Shown here: in pieces, positions 8,281-17,201 of the stretch
Layout of the letters: every line of letters begins with the position of its first letter
Numbering within the stretch: the first letter of the stretch is position 1
From: an uncultured Rikenellaceae bacterium
GTDB taxonomy: Bacteria; Bacteroidota; Bacteroidia; Bacteroidales; Rikenellaceae
Reading direction: 5' to 3'
NCBI GenBank assembly: GCA_910588925.1
Contig: CAJURV010000020.1
Location: 1-29,282 of the forward strand
Length of the DNA stretch: 29,282 nt
Translations under genes and position numbers: made by a program
Notes under the pieces: generated by a model
What the model saw: the letters and a program-made list of their open reading frames with translations, nothing else
Databases searched by the model: none
What the model was told of the DNA's origin: nothing

Positions 8281-9203
8281 TTTTCAGATTTGCTGTTGCG
8301 TTGCTTCAGTTTGAGATTCTCGAAACCGTTACCGTAAACCCCCGATATGGCCGCATTGGATATGAATGCGTCGGAGTCTTGCTCTTTGACTATACGGCAG
8401 ATGGTGGTTGATTCGCTTCTGCGGCAGAATATCATCAGCACCTTCTGCGGGTTCTTGGTATACCAGCCCGAGCCGTCGAGAACGGTGACGCCGCGGTGAG
8501 CGATGTTCACGACATGGTCGGCGATCTGGTTGTATTTTTTCGATATGACGAGAAGCTGGCACGACTGTCTGTTGCCAGCCATAACGAGGTCGATGGTGTA
8601 GCCCATGACACCGAGCACGATGTAACCGTATATTATGGCCGAAATGTTGTGGTAGGTGAAGTACGAGCAACCTATTATTATGATATCGAACAGCATCAAC
8701 AGCTTGCCGAGGCTCATGTTGTAGAATTTGTTGACTATCATGGCAAGTATGTCGGTGCCGCCGGTGCTTCCTCCGTTCATGAAACATATTGCGATACCCA
8801 GTCCGTTGAGGGCGCCGCCCAATACGGCGGAGAGCAGTTTGTCGTCATGAAGCCCTACCAGATCGGGCGGTACTATGTTGGGCAGAATAGAGAGTCCCAC
8901 AGACATGAGGACCATGGCATACACCGTCTTGATGCCGAATGTAGGGCCTATGATTATCAGTCCGGCTATCAGTAACATGGAGTTCAATATGAAATAGTAA
9001 GTACCCATGTCGAGGAATCCGTTGGTTGCCAGCTCCAGAATGGTACTGATACCGGGCAGCCCGCCGCCGATGAATTTTGCGGGGGTGATGATGGTGGTCC
9101 ATGAAAAAGCGTAGATCAACAGCCCGAGGGTAATCATTATGTAAGCTCTTACCTCCGATAGAATTTGTTTGCGTGTCAGCTTGATTTTCTTAAACTTAGG
9201 CAT
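8277..9203 (-). CDS. YitT family membrane protein (DUF161 + DUF2179)
   Basis: This 308-residue integral membrane protein has about six hydrophobic segments between residues 18 and 205, including the DUF161 repeats with GGGLPGISTILEL and GGSTGGTDILAMIVNK. A soluble C-terminal DUF2179 domain follows (RGVTVLDGSGWYTKNPQKVLMIFCRR), ending at about 290. Members are widespread, often two to several per genome, with unproven function; transport of an unidentified solute is the usual guess. It sits 69 bases downstream of leuS with no recognisable promoter between, and overlaps the start of the M23 gene by 3 bases. Confidence 0.88.
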   Translation of the reverse strand: MPKFKKIKLTRKQILSEVRAYIMITLGLLIYAFSWTTIITPAKFIGGGLPGISTILELATNGFLDMGTYYFILNSMLLIAGLIIIGPTFGIKTVYAMVLMSVGLSILPNIVPPDLVGLHDDKLLSAVLGGALNGLGIAICFMNGGSTGGTDILAMIVNKFYNMSLGKLLMLFDIIIIGCSYFTYHNISAIIYGYIVLGVMGYTIDLVMAGNRQSCQLLVISKKYNQIADHVVNIAHRGVTVLDGSGWYTKNPQKVLMIFCRRSESTTICRIVKEQDSDAFISNAAISGVYGNGFENLKLKQRNSKSEN

Positions 9204-9272
9204 ATCTATGTTTTTTTGTAATTACGATTTGGCCAATCGGTCGCGCCGTTTTCAGAAAGCGTGCCTCCCTGT

Positions 9273-12038
9273 TTAATATACTATGTTGATTATCTTCCCT
9301 TTTACGAAAACTATCTTCTTGGGTGTCTTGCCGTCGAGATATCTTTGGGTAGCGGGGTCGGACAGAAGCTCTTTTTCCGCATCCTCCTGACTGAGCGATA
9401 GAGACAACTCCTTTTTGAAACGCATCTTGCCGTTGAACGACACCGGATATTCGAAGTTCTCCTCCACCAGATATTTGGGGTCGAACACCGGGAATGCCGC
9501 GTCGCACGCACTGCCTTTCATGCCGAGAGCCTCCCATATCTCCTCTGCTATGTGGGGGGCGAACGGACATATAAGTGCCGCGAGCGGTTCGAGCACCTCG
9601 CGCGAACGGCAACCGTCATCGCCCAGCTCGTTGACGCATATCATGAATGCGCTCACCGAGGTATTGAACGAGAAGTTCTCTATGTCTTCGCTCACCTTCC
9701 TGATGGTTTTGTGGAGCGTTTTGAGCGCTGCGGGCGAGGCTTTCGTGTCGTCGGCCACGAGTGTGCCGTCCGCTGCGAAATAGAGCCTCCAGAACTTGCG
9801 CAGGAATTTGTGTACGCCGTCTATGCCGTTCGTGTCCCACGGCTTGGATTGTTCGAGCGGGCCGAGGAACATCTCGTAGACACGGAGTGTGTCGGCTCCG
9901 TATCGGTCTATGATATGGTCCGGGTTGACTACGTTGAACATAGACTTGGACATCTTCTCCACGGCCCAGCCGCAGACGTATCTGCCATCCTCGAGGATGA
10001 ATTCGGAGTTTTTGAACTCGTCGCGCCATGCCCGGAACGCATCTATGTCGAGTATGTCGTTCCGTACTATGTTGACGTCGACGTGTATCTCCTGAGTGTC
10101 GTATTCGTCTTTAAGCCCTGCCGATACGAAGGTGTCGGTATTCTTTATTCTGTACACGAACGACGAGCGTCCCTGTATCATCCCTTGGTTGACGAGCTTT
10201 TTGAACGGCTCTGCCTCGCACACGTAGCCTAAGTCGTAGAGGAACTTGTTCCAGAAACGTGAGTATATCAGGTGGCCGGTGGCATGCTCTATACCGCCTA
10301 CGTACAGGTCGACGTTGCGCCAGTATTCGTCCGCCTCGCGGCTGACCAACGCCTTGTCGTTATGCGGGTCCATGTAGCGGAGGTAGTAGGCCGACGACCC
10401 TGCGAAGCCGGGCATGGTGCTTAGCTCGTAAGGGTAACCCTCGGCCGTGTGCCACTCTTTGACTCGTGCGAGGGGCGGCTCGCCGTCGGCTGTGGGGCCG
10501 AAGTTGTCGATGGGCGGCAACTCTAACGGGAGCTTCTCTTCGGGCACCAAATGGGGTATGCCGTCGATGTAGTAGACTGGGAAAGGCTCGCCCCAGTATC
10601 TCTGACGCGAGAATATGGCGTCGCGCAGACGGTAGTTGACCTTCCTTGCTCCTACACCCCGTTTCTCAACCTCCTTGAGCATGGCCGGGATGGCCTCCTT
10701 GACATCGAGACCGTCGAGGAATTCGGAATTTATCATTTTGCCCTCTTTGGCGTCGTATGACGATACGCTCAGGTCGCCGCCGGCCACTACGGGTATTACG
10801 GGCAGGTCGAAATGACGTGCGAATGCGTAGTCGCGGCTGTCGTGCGCGGGTACCGCCATGATGGCTCCGGTACCGTAACCGGCCAGCACGTAGTCGCTAA
10901 GGTATATGGGTATTCTCGTGCCGTTGAACGGATTCAGGCAATAGGCTCCTGTGAATACGCCGCTCACCCTCTTCGTGTCGGCCATACGTTCGCGCTCGGA
11001 GCGTTTCTTGCTCATGGCTATGTACTCCTCCACGGCGGCTGTATGCTCCGGAGTAGCTATCTCGAGTGCCCACGCGTGTTCGGGAGCCATCACCATGAAC
11101 GTGACGCCGAATACGGTGTCGGCGCGTGTGGTGAATATCTCCAGCTTCTTGTCGCTGTGCCCCTCTACGGGGAAAAACATCTGCGCTCCCGTCGATTTGC
11201 CTATCCAGTTGCGCTGTATCTCTTTGAGCGATTCGCTCCACTGGAGCGTGTCGAGACCCTCCAAAAGCCTCTCTGCGTATGCGGTGACCCTAATGAGCCA
11301 CTGTTTCATGAGGCGTTGCTCCACAGGGTGCCCTCCTCTGACCGACAAACCGTCCTTCACCTCGTCGTTGGCCAGTACTGTGCCCAACTCGGCGCACCAG
11401 TTTACCATTGTGGCGGCGCGGAATGCCAGTCGGTAGTTTTCGAGCGTTTTGTCTTTGGCATGCTCGTCCATAGCCCGCCACTGTTCGGCTGTGAAGCGGA
11501 GATTTTCAGTGCATGCGGCGTCGAGCCCGTCGGTGCCGCGTTCCTCGAAACGTTTCACGAGCTTGTCTATCGGCTCGGCCTTGTCTGTGGCGTTGTCGTA
11601 GTAGTGGGCGAACATCTTCTCGAAAGCCCACTGGGTCCATTTGTAGTAACCTTTGTCGCAGGTGCGTATTTCGCGGCTCCAGTCGAAAGAGAATCCTATC
11701 TTGTCGAGCTGCTCGCGGTAGCGGTTGATGTTGTCGGTGGTGGTCTTCTCCGGGTGCTGGCCCGTCTGTATGGCGTATTGCTCGGCGGGCAATCCGAACG
11801 CGTCGTAACCCATGGGGTGGAGCACGTTGAACCCTTTCTGCCTCTTATATCGCGAGTATATGTCCGAAGCTATGTAGCCGAGCGGATGGCCCACGTGAAG
11901 ACCAGCTCCCGACGGATATGGGAACATGTCGAGTACGTAGAATTTGGGTTTGCCTTTATCTTCGGTCACCTTATACGTGCCCTCTTCTCTCCATCGTTTC
12001 TGCCATTTGGCCTCTATCTTTCTGAAATCGTATTCCAT
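9273..12038 (-). CDS. leuS: Leucine--tRNA ligase
   Basis: This class I aminoacyl-tRNA synthetase charges tRNA-Leu in the cytoplasm. The 921-residue length fits the bacterial enzyme. The HIGH motif is GLHVGHP within MFPYPSGAGLHVGHPLGY near residues 39-55, the CP1 editing domain follows, and KMSKS is near residue 695 (AVEKMSKSMFNVV). The anticodon-binding helical domain and a short C-terminal domain ending INIVY close the protein. I chose the ATG at 12038 (MEYDFRKIEAKWQ), the usual start; a longer in-frame reading to 12134 would begin within the untranslated leader only a few bases from the promoter. It is first in the run leuS-yitT-M23-split barrel-dinD. Confidence 0.96.
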   Translation of the reverse strand: MEYDFRKIEAKWQKRWREEGTYKVTEDKGKPKFYVLDMFPYPSGAGLHVGHPLGYIASDIYSRYKRQKGFNVLHPMGYDAFGLPAEQYAIQTGQHPEKTTTDNINRYREQLDKIGFSFDWSREIRTCDKGYYKWTQWAFEKMFAHYYDNATDKAEPIDKLVKRFEERGTDGLDAACTENLRFTAEQWRAMDEHAKDKTLENYRLAFRAATMVNWCAELGTVLANDEVKDGLSVRGGHPVEQRLMKQWLIRVTAYAERLLEGLDTLQWSESLKEIQRNWIGKSTGAQMFFPVEGHSDKKLEIFTTRADTVFGVTFMVMAPEHAWALEIATPEHTAAVEEYIAMSKKRSERERMADTKRVSGVFTGAYCLNPFNGTRIPIYLSDYVLAGYGTGAIMAVPAHDSRDYAFARHFDLPVIPVVAGGDLSVSSYDAKEGKMINSEFLDGLDVKEAIPAMLKEVEKRGVGARKVNYRLRDAIFSRQRYWGEPFPVYYIDGIPHLVPEEKLPLELPPIDNFGPTADGEPPLARVKEWHTAEGYPYELSTMPGFAGSSAYYLRYMDPHNDKALVSREADEYWRNVDLYVGGIEHATGHLIYSRFWNKFLYDLGYVCEAEPFKKLVNQGMIQGRSSFVYRIKNTDTFVSAGLKDEYDTQEIHVDVNIVRNDILDIDAFRAWRDEFKNSEFILEDGRYVCGWAVEKMSKSMFNVVNPDHIIDRYGADTLRVYEMFLGPLEQSKPWDTNGIDGVHKFLRKFWRLYFAADGTLVADDTKASPAALKTLHKTIRKVSEDIENFSFNTSVSAFMICVNELGDDGCRSREVLEPLAALICPFAPHIAEEIWEALGMKGSACDAAFPVFDPKYLVEENFEYPVSFNGKMRFKKELSLSLSQEDAEKELLSDPATQRYLDGKTPKKIVFVKGKIINIVY

Positions 12039-12146
12039 TTGTGATTTTGTTACCGTTCGCCTATTGCAGACCTTTCGCCGTTCGGGCAGGTCTCGGGTAG
12101 CCCCGTCGCCTTCGGTATCTCCGGCGGCGTTCAATTCACAAAGGTA
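12039..12146 (-). promoter_or_regulatory. leuS promoter and ~95-base leader
   Basis: A -7 box TACCTTTG on the minus strand occupies 12139-12146. The leader between it and the leuS ATG can form two hairpins: a GC-rich one near 12100-12130 and AGACCT...AGGTCT around 12065-12090. There is no T-run, so a terminator is not evident. No T-box-like features were recognised. Confidence 0.6.
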
Positions 12147-12534
12147 AATTTTTTTACGTTATCTGATGCCGAGGTGGAATAATTTTGTGTGCGCGCCTTT
12201 CGGCGGGCATAGATCCGCTTTCTCTGCCAGAAGAGATAAAGTCGGATACAGGCCTGAATTCATATATTTTGCAGTACGACTGTTTCCCTGCAAATAGAGC
12301 GATGCGAAGCGTGGACGGAGCCTGCGGGGGAATCTCGCCGGGCGGAGAAGGTAACGTTATGTAAAATAAGGAATAAATCTATAAAACCCAATCGTAAAGC
12401 GGGCTTCCGTCGGACGATTTCTTCCCGCGAGGTGCGGGCGCAACCGACACGTAGCCACGCCAGTAGAGGTATTAGCCGGATGTATGTGAAGTTGTTCTCT
12501 CTGCCTGCGAGGTGTCGTCACCTCAAAAGACGAT
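12147..12534. other. Intergenic region between leuS and the ABC importer
   Basis: No gene is supported here. The middle (12313-12438) carries one copy of the interspersed repeat described separately. A small perfect hairpin (gaggtg/cacctc, 12509-12524) lies just downstream of the ABC ATPase stop but lacks a T-run, so it is at best a weak terminator. Confidence 0.5.
12313..12438 (-). repeat. Interspersed non-coding repeat, copy 1
   Basis: It shares two blocks with the copy at 28641-28850 in the same orientation: an identical 19-base block starting ggacggagcctgcggggg (12313), and gcgggcttccgtcggac...cccgcgaggtgcggg (about 12399-12438). The spacer between blocks is shorter here and unrelated, and the third conserved block (cctcgggattt side) is missing. 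A third copy lies at 20988-21098. Confidence 0.75.
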
Positions 12535-13317
12535 CTATATTTTCAGATAATCCGAATATTTCGCATTGTCGTCGCCCAGGATATATTCGAGTCCGTTCCG
12601 TTCCACGACTTCGGCTACGGGGCCTTGTATCACCCCCATCTTCGGCGACATTATCCACAGATTGTCGCTCATGCGTAAAGCCAGATCAAGATCGTGAGTG
12701 GAGACGAGTATTGCGCGTTCTCCGTCGCGGGATATCCGGCGCAAAAGCTCCATTGTCTTGATGCGTGCCGTCACGTCGAGAAAAGCGGTTGGCTCGTCGA
12801 GCACCACTATGGGGCAATCTTGTGCCAGGGCCTTGGCTATCATCACCTTCTGACGCTCTCCGTCGCTCATGCGGGAGAGGTAACAGTCGCGTTTATCGGT
12901 TATGCCGGTCTCTTCGAGCGCTCGTTCCACGGCATCGACATCTTCCGGTTTCATGCGTCCGAAGAAGTCGGTGTAGGGGTAGCGTCCTAAAGATACGGTT
13001 TCATAGACTGTGAGCCCCCCCTCCGCACTTCTCTCTGTGAGCACTACGCCTACCGTGCGGGCCATCTCTTCGCGCGAGTAGGCGTGCAGCGGGCGTCCGG
13101 CTATGAATATCTCTCCGCCTGCGGGAGGTATGAATCCGCATATCGTCTTTATGAGTGTAGATTTGCCCGAGCCGTTGACGCCGAGAAGCGAAGTCACCTT
13201 GCCTTCGGGCAACGTTAAGTCGAGGTGGCGGAACAACGGTTTCCCGTCGCGGTGACCTATCGAAAGGTCGCGGCACTCCACCGCGTCGCGGCATGTGGTT
13301 TTTTCGCTCTTTCCCAT
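12535..13317 (-). CDS. Iron-siderophore/cobalamin-type ABC transporter ATP-binding protein
   Basis: This is the ATPase of a FecBCD/BtuFCD-type importer, 260 residues, acting at the cytoplasmic face. Walker A is GVNGSGKST at residues 46-54, the signature MSDGERQ at 150-156, Walker B IVVLDEP at 170-176, and the H-loop STHD has its histidine at 208. At the usual Q-loop position the sequence reads VVLTERS, so the customary glutamine is not obvious. The start ATG at 13317 shares one base with the permease stop codon (TGATG), indicating coupled translation. A longer in-frame reading would run back into the permease gene. Confidence 0.92.
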   Translation of the reverse strand: MGKSEKTTCRDAVECRDLSIGHRDGKPLFRHLDLTLPEGKVTSLLGVNGSGKSTLIKTICGFIPPAGGEIFIAGRPLHAYSREEMARTVGVVLTERSAEGGLTVYETVSLGRYPYTDFFGRMKPEDVDAVERALEETGITDKRDCYLSRMSDGERQKVMIAKALAQDCPIVVLDEPTAFLDVTARIKTMELLRRISRDGERAILVSTHDLDLALRMSDNLWIMSPKMGVIQGPVAEVVERNGLEYILGDDNAKYSDYLKI

Positions 13318-14345
13318 CAGTTGAAATAGGCTATCTTGCGTTTGTTGACGATGACGTATATTATCACAGGCGCACCTAACAGCGGTGTCACTACGTTGAG
13401 CGGCAATAGGTTGCCTGCTCCCAATACCATTGTGAGCAGGTTGCACAGAAGCGCCACCGCCGCGCCGAGAAGCATAGTTACCGGCATCAGCACCCTGTGG
13501 TCGGACGTGGCCGTCAGGAGGCGGGCCATGTGAGGCACGGCCAATCCTATGAACGAAACGGGGCCGCAAAACGCCGTCACCACGGCCGTGAGCAATCCGG
13601 TAGACAACAACACCGATATCCTTAATTTTTTAATGCCTACTCCTAAATTGCGGCAATAGCTCTCGCCCAAAAGCATGGCGTTCATAGGTTTCATCATAAG
13701 GAGCGCCCACACCAGTCCCGCCGCCGTGATGGCAACGAAGTAGGGCAGTCGTGCCGGCGATACACCCCCGAAGTCGCCCATGCCCCACACGGAGAACGAT
13801 TTTACGCTCTCTGCGGCACCCATGAAGCTCAATAACGACACTGCCGACGAGGCCATATATCCTATCATCAGCCCTACCACCAGCAGCATGACGTTGCTAC
13901 GCACCACTGTCGACAGGGCTATTATCAGCGCCAGTACGGCGGTAGCTCCTGCCATTGCCCCCGCCACTGTGGAGAGGGTCCCTGCGAGCGACCCTACGGC
14001 ACCGCCCGACGCGAGCGTCACGGCAGCCACGCCCAATCCGGCTCCGGAGCTGACCCCTAATATGGACGGGTCGGCCAACGGGTTGGCGAAAAGTGTCTGC
14101 AACATCAATCCTCCGCATGCGAGTGCGGCTCCGGCCATAAGCGCAGTCACGGTCTGGGGCATACGTGATTGCGTTACTATGACGCTCCATACGCGGTTTT
14201 CCACCTCGCCGCCCGTGAGCGCGGCCCATACCTGCGATAGCGGTATGTCTACGGCTCCCGTAGTCATACATACGGCGGCAAGTGCGGTTATGACGCATAT
14301 TAGAACGGCGTAGACAAGCGGTATGGATATGCGGTGGTGTCTCAT
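13317..14345 (-). CDS. FecCD/BtuC-type ABC transporter permease
   Basis: This 342-residue polytopic membrane protein has about nine to ten hydrophobic segments. Family hallmarks are GAALACGGLMLQTLFANPLADPSILGVSSGAGLG (about 52-85), LLGESYCRNLGVGIKK in the coupling region, and GPVSFIGLAVPHMARLL near 265-281. It forms the translocation pathway, presumably as a dimer, with the ATPase encoded immediately downstream. The binding-protein gene lies 40 bases upstream. Substrate may be ferric siderophore, haem or cobalamin; nothing in the sequence decides. Confidence 0.92.
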   Translation of the reverse strand: MRHHRISIPLVYAVLICVITALAAVCMTTGAVDIPLSQVWAALTGGEVENRVWSVIVTQSRMPQTVTALMAGAALACGGLMLQTLFANPLADPSILGVSSGAGLGVAAVTLASGGAVGSLAGTLSTVAGAMAGATAVLALIIALSTVVRSNVMLLVVGLMIGYMASSAVSLLSFMGAAESVKSFSVWGMGDFGGVSPARLPYFVAITAAGLVWALLMMKPMNAMLLGESYCRNLGVGIKKLRISVLLSTGLLTAVVTAFCGPVSFIGLAVPHMARLLTATSDHRVLMPVTMLLGAAVALLCNLLTMVLGAGNLLPLNVVTPLLGAPVIIYVIVNKRKIAYFN

Positions 14346-14385
14346 GCGGGTTTATTAGGAGTTGGGTAGGTCGGTTCCCGTCAGG

Positions 14386-15507
14386 TTACTTAGCAATGTC
14401 CGCCATAGGTCCGTAGTAGTGGAACGGGGTGTCGCACAGCATTTCTGGATGGGCGATCTTGACTATGTCGGAGAGAACCTTGTCGGGGTTGACTATGGCC
14501 GTTTCGTAGTATGGGATAACGGCAGTGTTGCAGGTGAATATCTCTCTGTTCTTGAACGGTTTGAATAGTTCGTAGAGCGAATATTCGTTTTTAAGGTCGC
14601 CGTATGTGAGGTCCGACGCCGGATCGTAATATCTGATGAGCCATACGTCGGCATCGCCGGCACGGTCGACCACCTGTTCGAATCCGAGGGCGAGGGAACC
14701 GGTAGAGTTGTCGTCGCTCCACGGATAGGTTGTCCCGGCATCGCGATACAGGTTGGCTGCATAGCTGTTGCCTCCGGGAACGTACCACACTTGTCCGGCG
14801 CGTCGTTCGGCGAGCACCTTGGGGCGTGCGGTCGCCGCAGAGGCCGTGTCGCGTACGGCATTGTAACGGGCCTCTATCTGTCGGAACAGAGAGTCGGCTT
14901 GCGGCAGACGGTCGTAGAATGCGGCGTGGAACTTAAGCCACTCCGTCTGTCCCAACGGTTCGGTCTCCATGTATGAGGCGCACTCTATTACCGCTATTCC
15001 CGTTTTCTCCACCGCGCCGTAACTTATGCCCTCGAAAGGCGACATCACTATGAGTTCGGCGTCTGAGTCTATGAGTTTCTCTACATTTATCTGCGAGGGT
15101 GACCCTATGTCTGCCACGGTTCCGGCCTCGATGCCGTCCTTTACGAAGCGGTGCGAGATGTATTCCGGTTGGCATACCGCACATACCGCATCGCCGCATC
15201 CTATGGCTTCGAGCAAGGTACAGTGCACGCCGCTCGCTACGGCCGCCCTGTCCACGGGTGTGCGTACCAGATCGCCGGAGGGTAATACCTCCGGTATGGG
15301 TTCGTCTTTGGGAACCAACACATAGGTGTGAAGCGTGCGGGTGGTGTCCCACGGATCGCGTACCCGTGCCACGGTGTATCCATCGAATGTCTCGAGTGTG
15401 AAGCCCTTTGCGTGCGTTATCTCCGTAGCCGGTGTGCCGCGGTGCTCCTCTGCGGGTGAGCCGCAGGCGGCCAACAGTAGTATGACGGGGAATAGAAGTC
15501 GTTTCAT
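14386..15507 (-). CDS. ABC transporter substrate-binding lipoprotein (FepB/BtuF-like)
   Basis: This is a 373-residue periplasmic binding lipoprotein; the lipobox LLAAC gives the lipidated cysteine at residue 15. The class III binding-protein fold is indicated by PSGDLVRTPVDRAAVASG, IGSPSQINVEKLIDSDAELIVMSPFEG, GIAVIECASYMETEPLGQTEWLKF and VDRAGDADVWLIRY. It would deliver a chelated metal or corrinoid to the permease downstream. It is the first gene of the three-gene operon with its own promoter. No cobalamin riboswitch was recognised in the short leader, which weakens a cobalamin assignment. No TonB-dependent receptor is adjacent. Confidence 0.88.
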   Translation of the reverse strand: MKRLLFPVILLLAACGSPAEEHRGTPATEITHAKGFTLETFDGYTVARVRDPWDTTRTLHTYVLVPKDEPIPEVLPSGDLVRTPVDRAAVASGVHCTLLEAIGCGDAVCAVCQPEYISHRFVKDGIEAGTVADIGSPSQINVEKLIDSDAELIVMSPFEGISYGAVEKTGIAVIECASYMETEPLGQTEWLKFHAAFYDRLPQADSLFRQIEARYNAVRDTASAATARPKVLAERRAGQVWYVPGGNSYAANLYRDAGTTYPWSDDNSTGSLALGFEQVVDRAGDADVWLIRYYDPASDLTYGDLKNEYSLYELFKPFKNREIFTCNTAVIPYYETAIVNPDKVLSDIVKIAHPEMLCDTPFHYYGPMADIAK

Positions 15508-15534
15508 CGTAAGTCTTTTCGATACAAATGTAGA

Positions 15535-15542
15535 ATATTTTT
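15535..15542 (-). promoter_or_regulatory. -7 box of the ABC importer operon
   Basis: TACATTTG on the minus strand lies 27 bases before the ATG at 15507, placing transcription start roughly 20 bases before the gene. I saw no Fur-like palindrome around it. Confidence 0.6.
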
Positions 15543-15705
15543 CGACAGAATCTATATGCGCATTTACCGAACCTTGCGTACACGAACCGACGGCTCATGC
15601 GTTCAGAGCCTGCCGCATATCACGACAACTACCGGCACATATTCGGCCGACCTTTAAATCTCCGATATATCATGCGTATTTTGTGAGGCCAGGCCGGTAT
15701 AGTAA

Positions 15706-15744
15706 AAAAGCGAACCGCTGCATCATAATGCCGTGTTCGCTTTT
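15706..15744 (-). terminator. Intrinsic terminator downstream of the GH13 gene
   Basis: A 10-bp stem (15706-15715 with 15735-15744) on the minus strand ends in a run of six T. It lies about 54 bases past the GH13 stop codon and before the ABC operon promoter, insulating the two transcripts. The remainder of 15545-15797 shows nothing recognisable. Confidence 0.75.
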
Positions 15745-15797
15745 CCCTTACGAAAACAACCGAAGGTGTGGTTTGTCAAAAAGTGGGACGTATCCGC

Positions 15798-17060
15798 CTA
15801 AAATTCACGATAATAAATTTTGAACTCCCACGGAGCGAACGGATCGTACTGCCCGTAAAACAGTTCGGCGTTACCGTGCCATAGTTTGTTCCATACGCCG
15901 CAGTAATCTTCGTCGTAGAAGGCCGGCTGTATATGATACGGCGTCATGTTGAACACCGCTATGAGCGCCGAGCGGTCGTCTGTCCGTTTGAATGCCAATA
16001 CGTTTTCCGGCTGCGAGGACGATATGTGACGTACCGGCGCCCCTGAAACGCCCGATCGCAACACCGACAACCTGTTTTTTATCTCGCATAGCGGGCGGTA
16101 AAATTCCGACATGACACGCACTCCGCTCCAGTCTATCAGGTCTTTGTCGAAGAAGTTCAGTCTTCGACGTTCTCCGGCCTCCTGTCCGCTGTATATGAGC
16201 GGTATGGACGGTACTACGAATGTCAGCGCCGCCATTGCGTGGGCCGCCGCTCCCATACGTTCGTATTCGGAGCCGCTCCAGCTGTTTTCGTCATGGTTGG
16301 AGGTGAAGCGTAAGCGTCCGGCACCAGCAGGGAATGTGTCCCGTTCGTAATCCAACCGTCCCCGCAGGGCGTCGGCCCCGTAGGCTCCGCCGGCAACCCG
16401 CTCCATGAGGTGTCCGAACTCCCATGCGTATGTGGCGTCGAAAAGTCCCTCTTGGTCGAAAGCAGGGTCTTCCACTTCGCCGAGCATGAATATGTCGCCG
16501 CGAACCTTGCGAAGCTCGCCTATGGCCTCGCGCCAAAAGTCGAGCGGTACCAATCCGGCCATATCTTCGCGAAATCCGTCCACGCCGAACTCCGTGATCC
16601 AGTATTTCATGGCGTCGATCATGGCCCGGCGCATATCGTGGTTGCCGTAGTCGAGCTTGGCTGTGTCGGTCCAGTCGAAAGGCGATACCACTTGGCCCGA
16701 CTCGTCGGTTACATACCACTCTTTGTGTCCCTCCAGAAGCCATACGTTATCCCATGCGGTGTGGTTGCACACCATGTCGAGCAACACGGAGAAGCCCATG
16801 TCGTGAGCTTTGTCGACGAGCCGCTGGAAATCGTCCGCCGTGCCGAACTCGGGGTTGACCCCCTTGTAGTCGGATATGGAGTAGTAGCTGCCGAGAGATC
16901 CTTTGCGGTGCGGTACGCCTATCGGGTATATGGGCATGAACCACAATACGTCCGCTCCCAGATCGCGCAGACGCGGCAGATGGTCCGAAAAAGCGGCGAA
17001 CGTACCCTCGGGAGTGTATTGCCGTATGTTTACCTCATATATGGTTCTGTTCTCAAACAT
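15798..17060 (-). CDS. Glycoside hydrolase family 13 (alpha-amylase-like) enzyme
   Basis: This predicted alpha-glucan-active enzyme of 420 residues has no signal peptide, so it is probably cytoplasmic and acts on glycogen or imported maltodextrins. The four GH13 regions are present: DMVCNH (95-100), GFREDMAGL (162-170, nucleophile Asp166), MLGEVE (general acid Glu195) and TSNHDEN (transition-state Asp257). The (beta/alpha)8 barrel is followed by a short beta domain with VLAFKRTDDRSALIAVFNM. I start at the ATG at 17060 (MFENRTIYEVNIRQYTPEG), where homology to the barrel begins and a purine-rich site precedes. In-frame codons further upstream run through hairpins into the murA palindrome and look non-coding. 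Specificity (amylase, neopullulanase or similar) cannot be told. Confidence 0.9.
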   Translation of the reverse strand: MFENRTIYEVNIRQYTPEGTFAAFSDHLPRLRDLGADVLWFMPIYPIGVPHRKGSLGSYYSISDYKGVNPEFGTADDFQRLVDKAHDMGFSVLLDMVCNHTAWDNVWLLEGHKEWYVTDESGQVVSPFDWTDTAKLDYGNHDMRRAMIDAMKYWITEFGVDGFREDMAGLVPLDFWREAIGELRKVRGDIFMLGEVEDPAFDQEGLFDATYAWEFGHLMERVAGGAYGADALRGRLDYERDTFPAGAGRLRFTSNHDENSWSGSEYERMGAAAHAMAALTFVVPSIPLIYSGQEAGERRRLNFFDKDLIDWSGVRVMSEFYRPLCEIKNRLSVLRSGVSGAPVRHISSSQPENVLAFKRTDDRSALIAVFNMTPYHIQPAFYDEDYCGVWNKLWHGNAELFYGQYDPFAPWEFKIYYREF

Positions 17061-17133
17061 AATCTTAAAATAACCCGACATGCCGTTTTCACCGGCACAA
17101 AATAACTTCCTGACATATAAAGTTGATTCAAAA

Positions 17134-17146
17134 GGGGCGGAGCCCC
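17134..17146 (-). terminator. Hairpin with T-run between murA and the GH13 gene
   Basis: A GGGGC/GCCCC stem with a 3-base loop is followed on the minus strand by TTTTGAAT. It is a plausible intrinsic terminator of the trkA-murA transcript, third in a row of hairpins after the murA stop. Confidence 0.5.
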
Positions 17147-17156
17147 CTCGCTTTTG

Positions 17157-17184
17157 GGTATTTTTGTCGAGTGACAAAAGTACC
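17157..17184 (-). repeat. 12-bp inverted repeat downstream of murA
   Basis: Arms 17157-17168 and 17173-17184 with a 4-base loop have one wobble pair. It lies between the 47-bp palindrome and the GGGGC hairpin. It may contribute to transcription termination or 3'-end protection. Confidence 0.6.
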
Positions 17185-17201
17185 TCCCCGAAGGGCTTGG
17201 T

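Noticed and set aside
10812..12044. Long open frame on the plus strand opposite leuS (410 codons)
   Set aside because: It is the antisense of a confidently identified gene; the translation has no recognisable domain and reflects codon bias of leuS.
12042..12138. T-box or leucine attenuator in the leuS leader
   Set aside because: Hairpins exist but there is no terminator with T-run, leader peptide or T-box sequence.
15508..15560. Possible cobalamin riboswitch before the ABC importer
   Set aside because: The leader after the -7 box is only about 20 bases, too short for the riboswitch, and no B12-box was seen.
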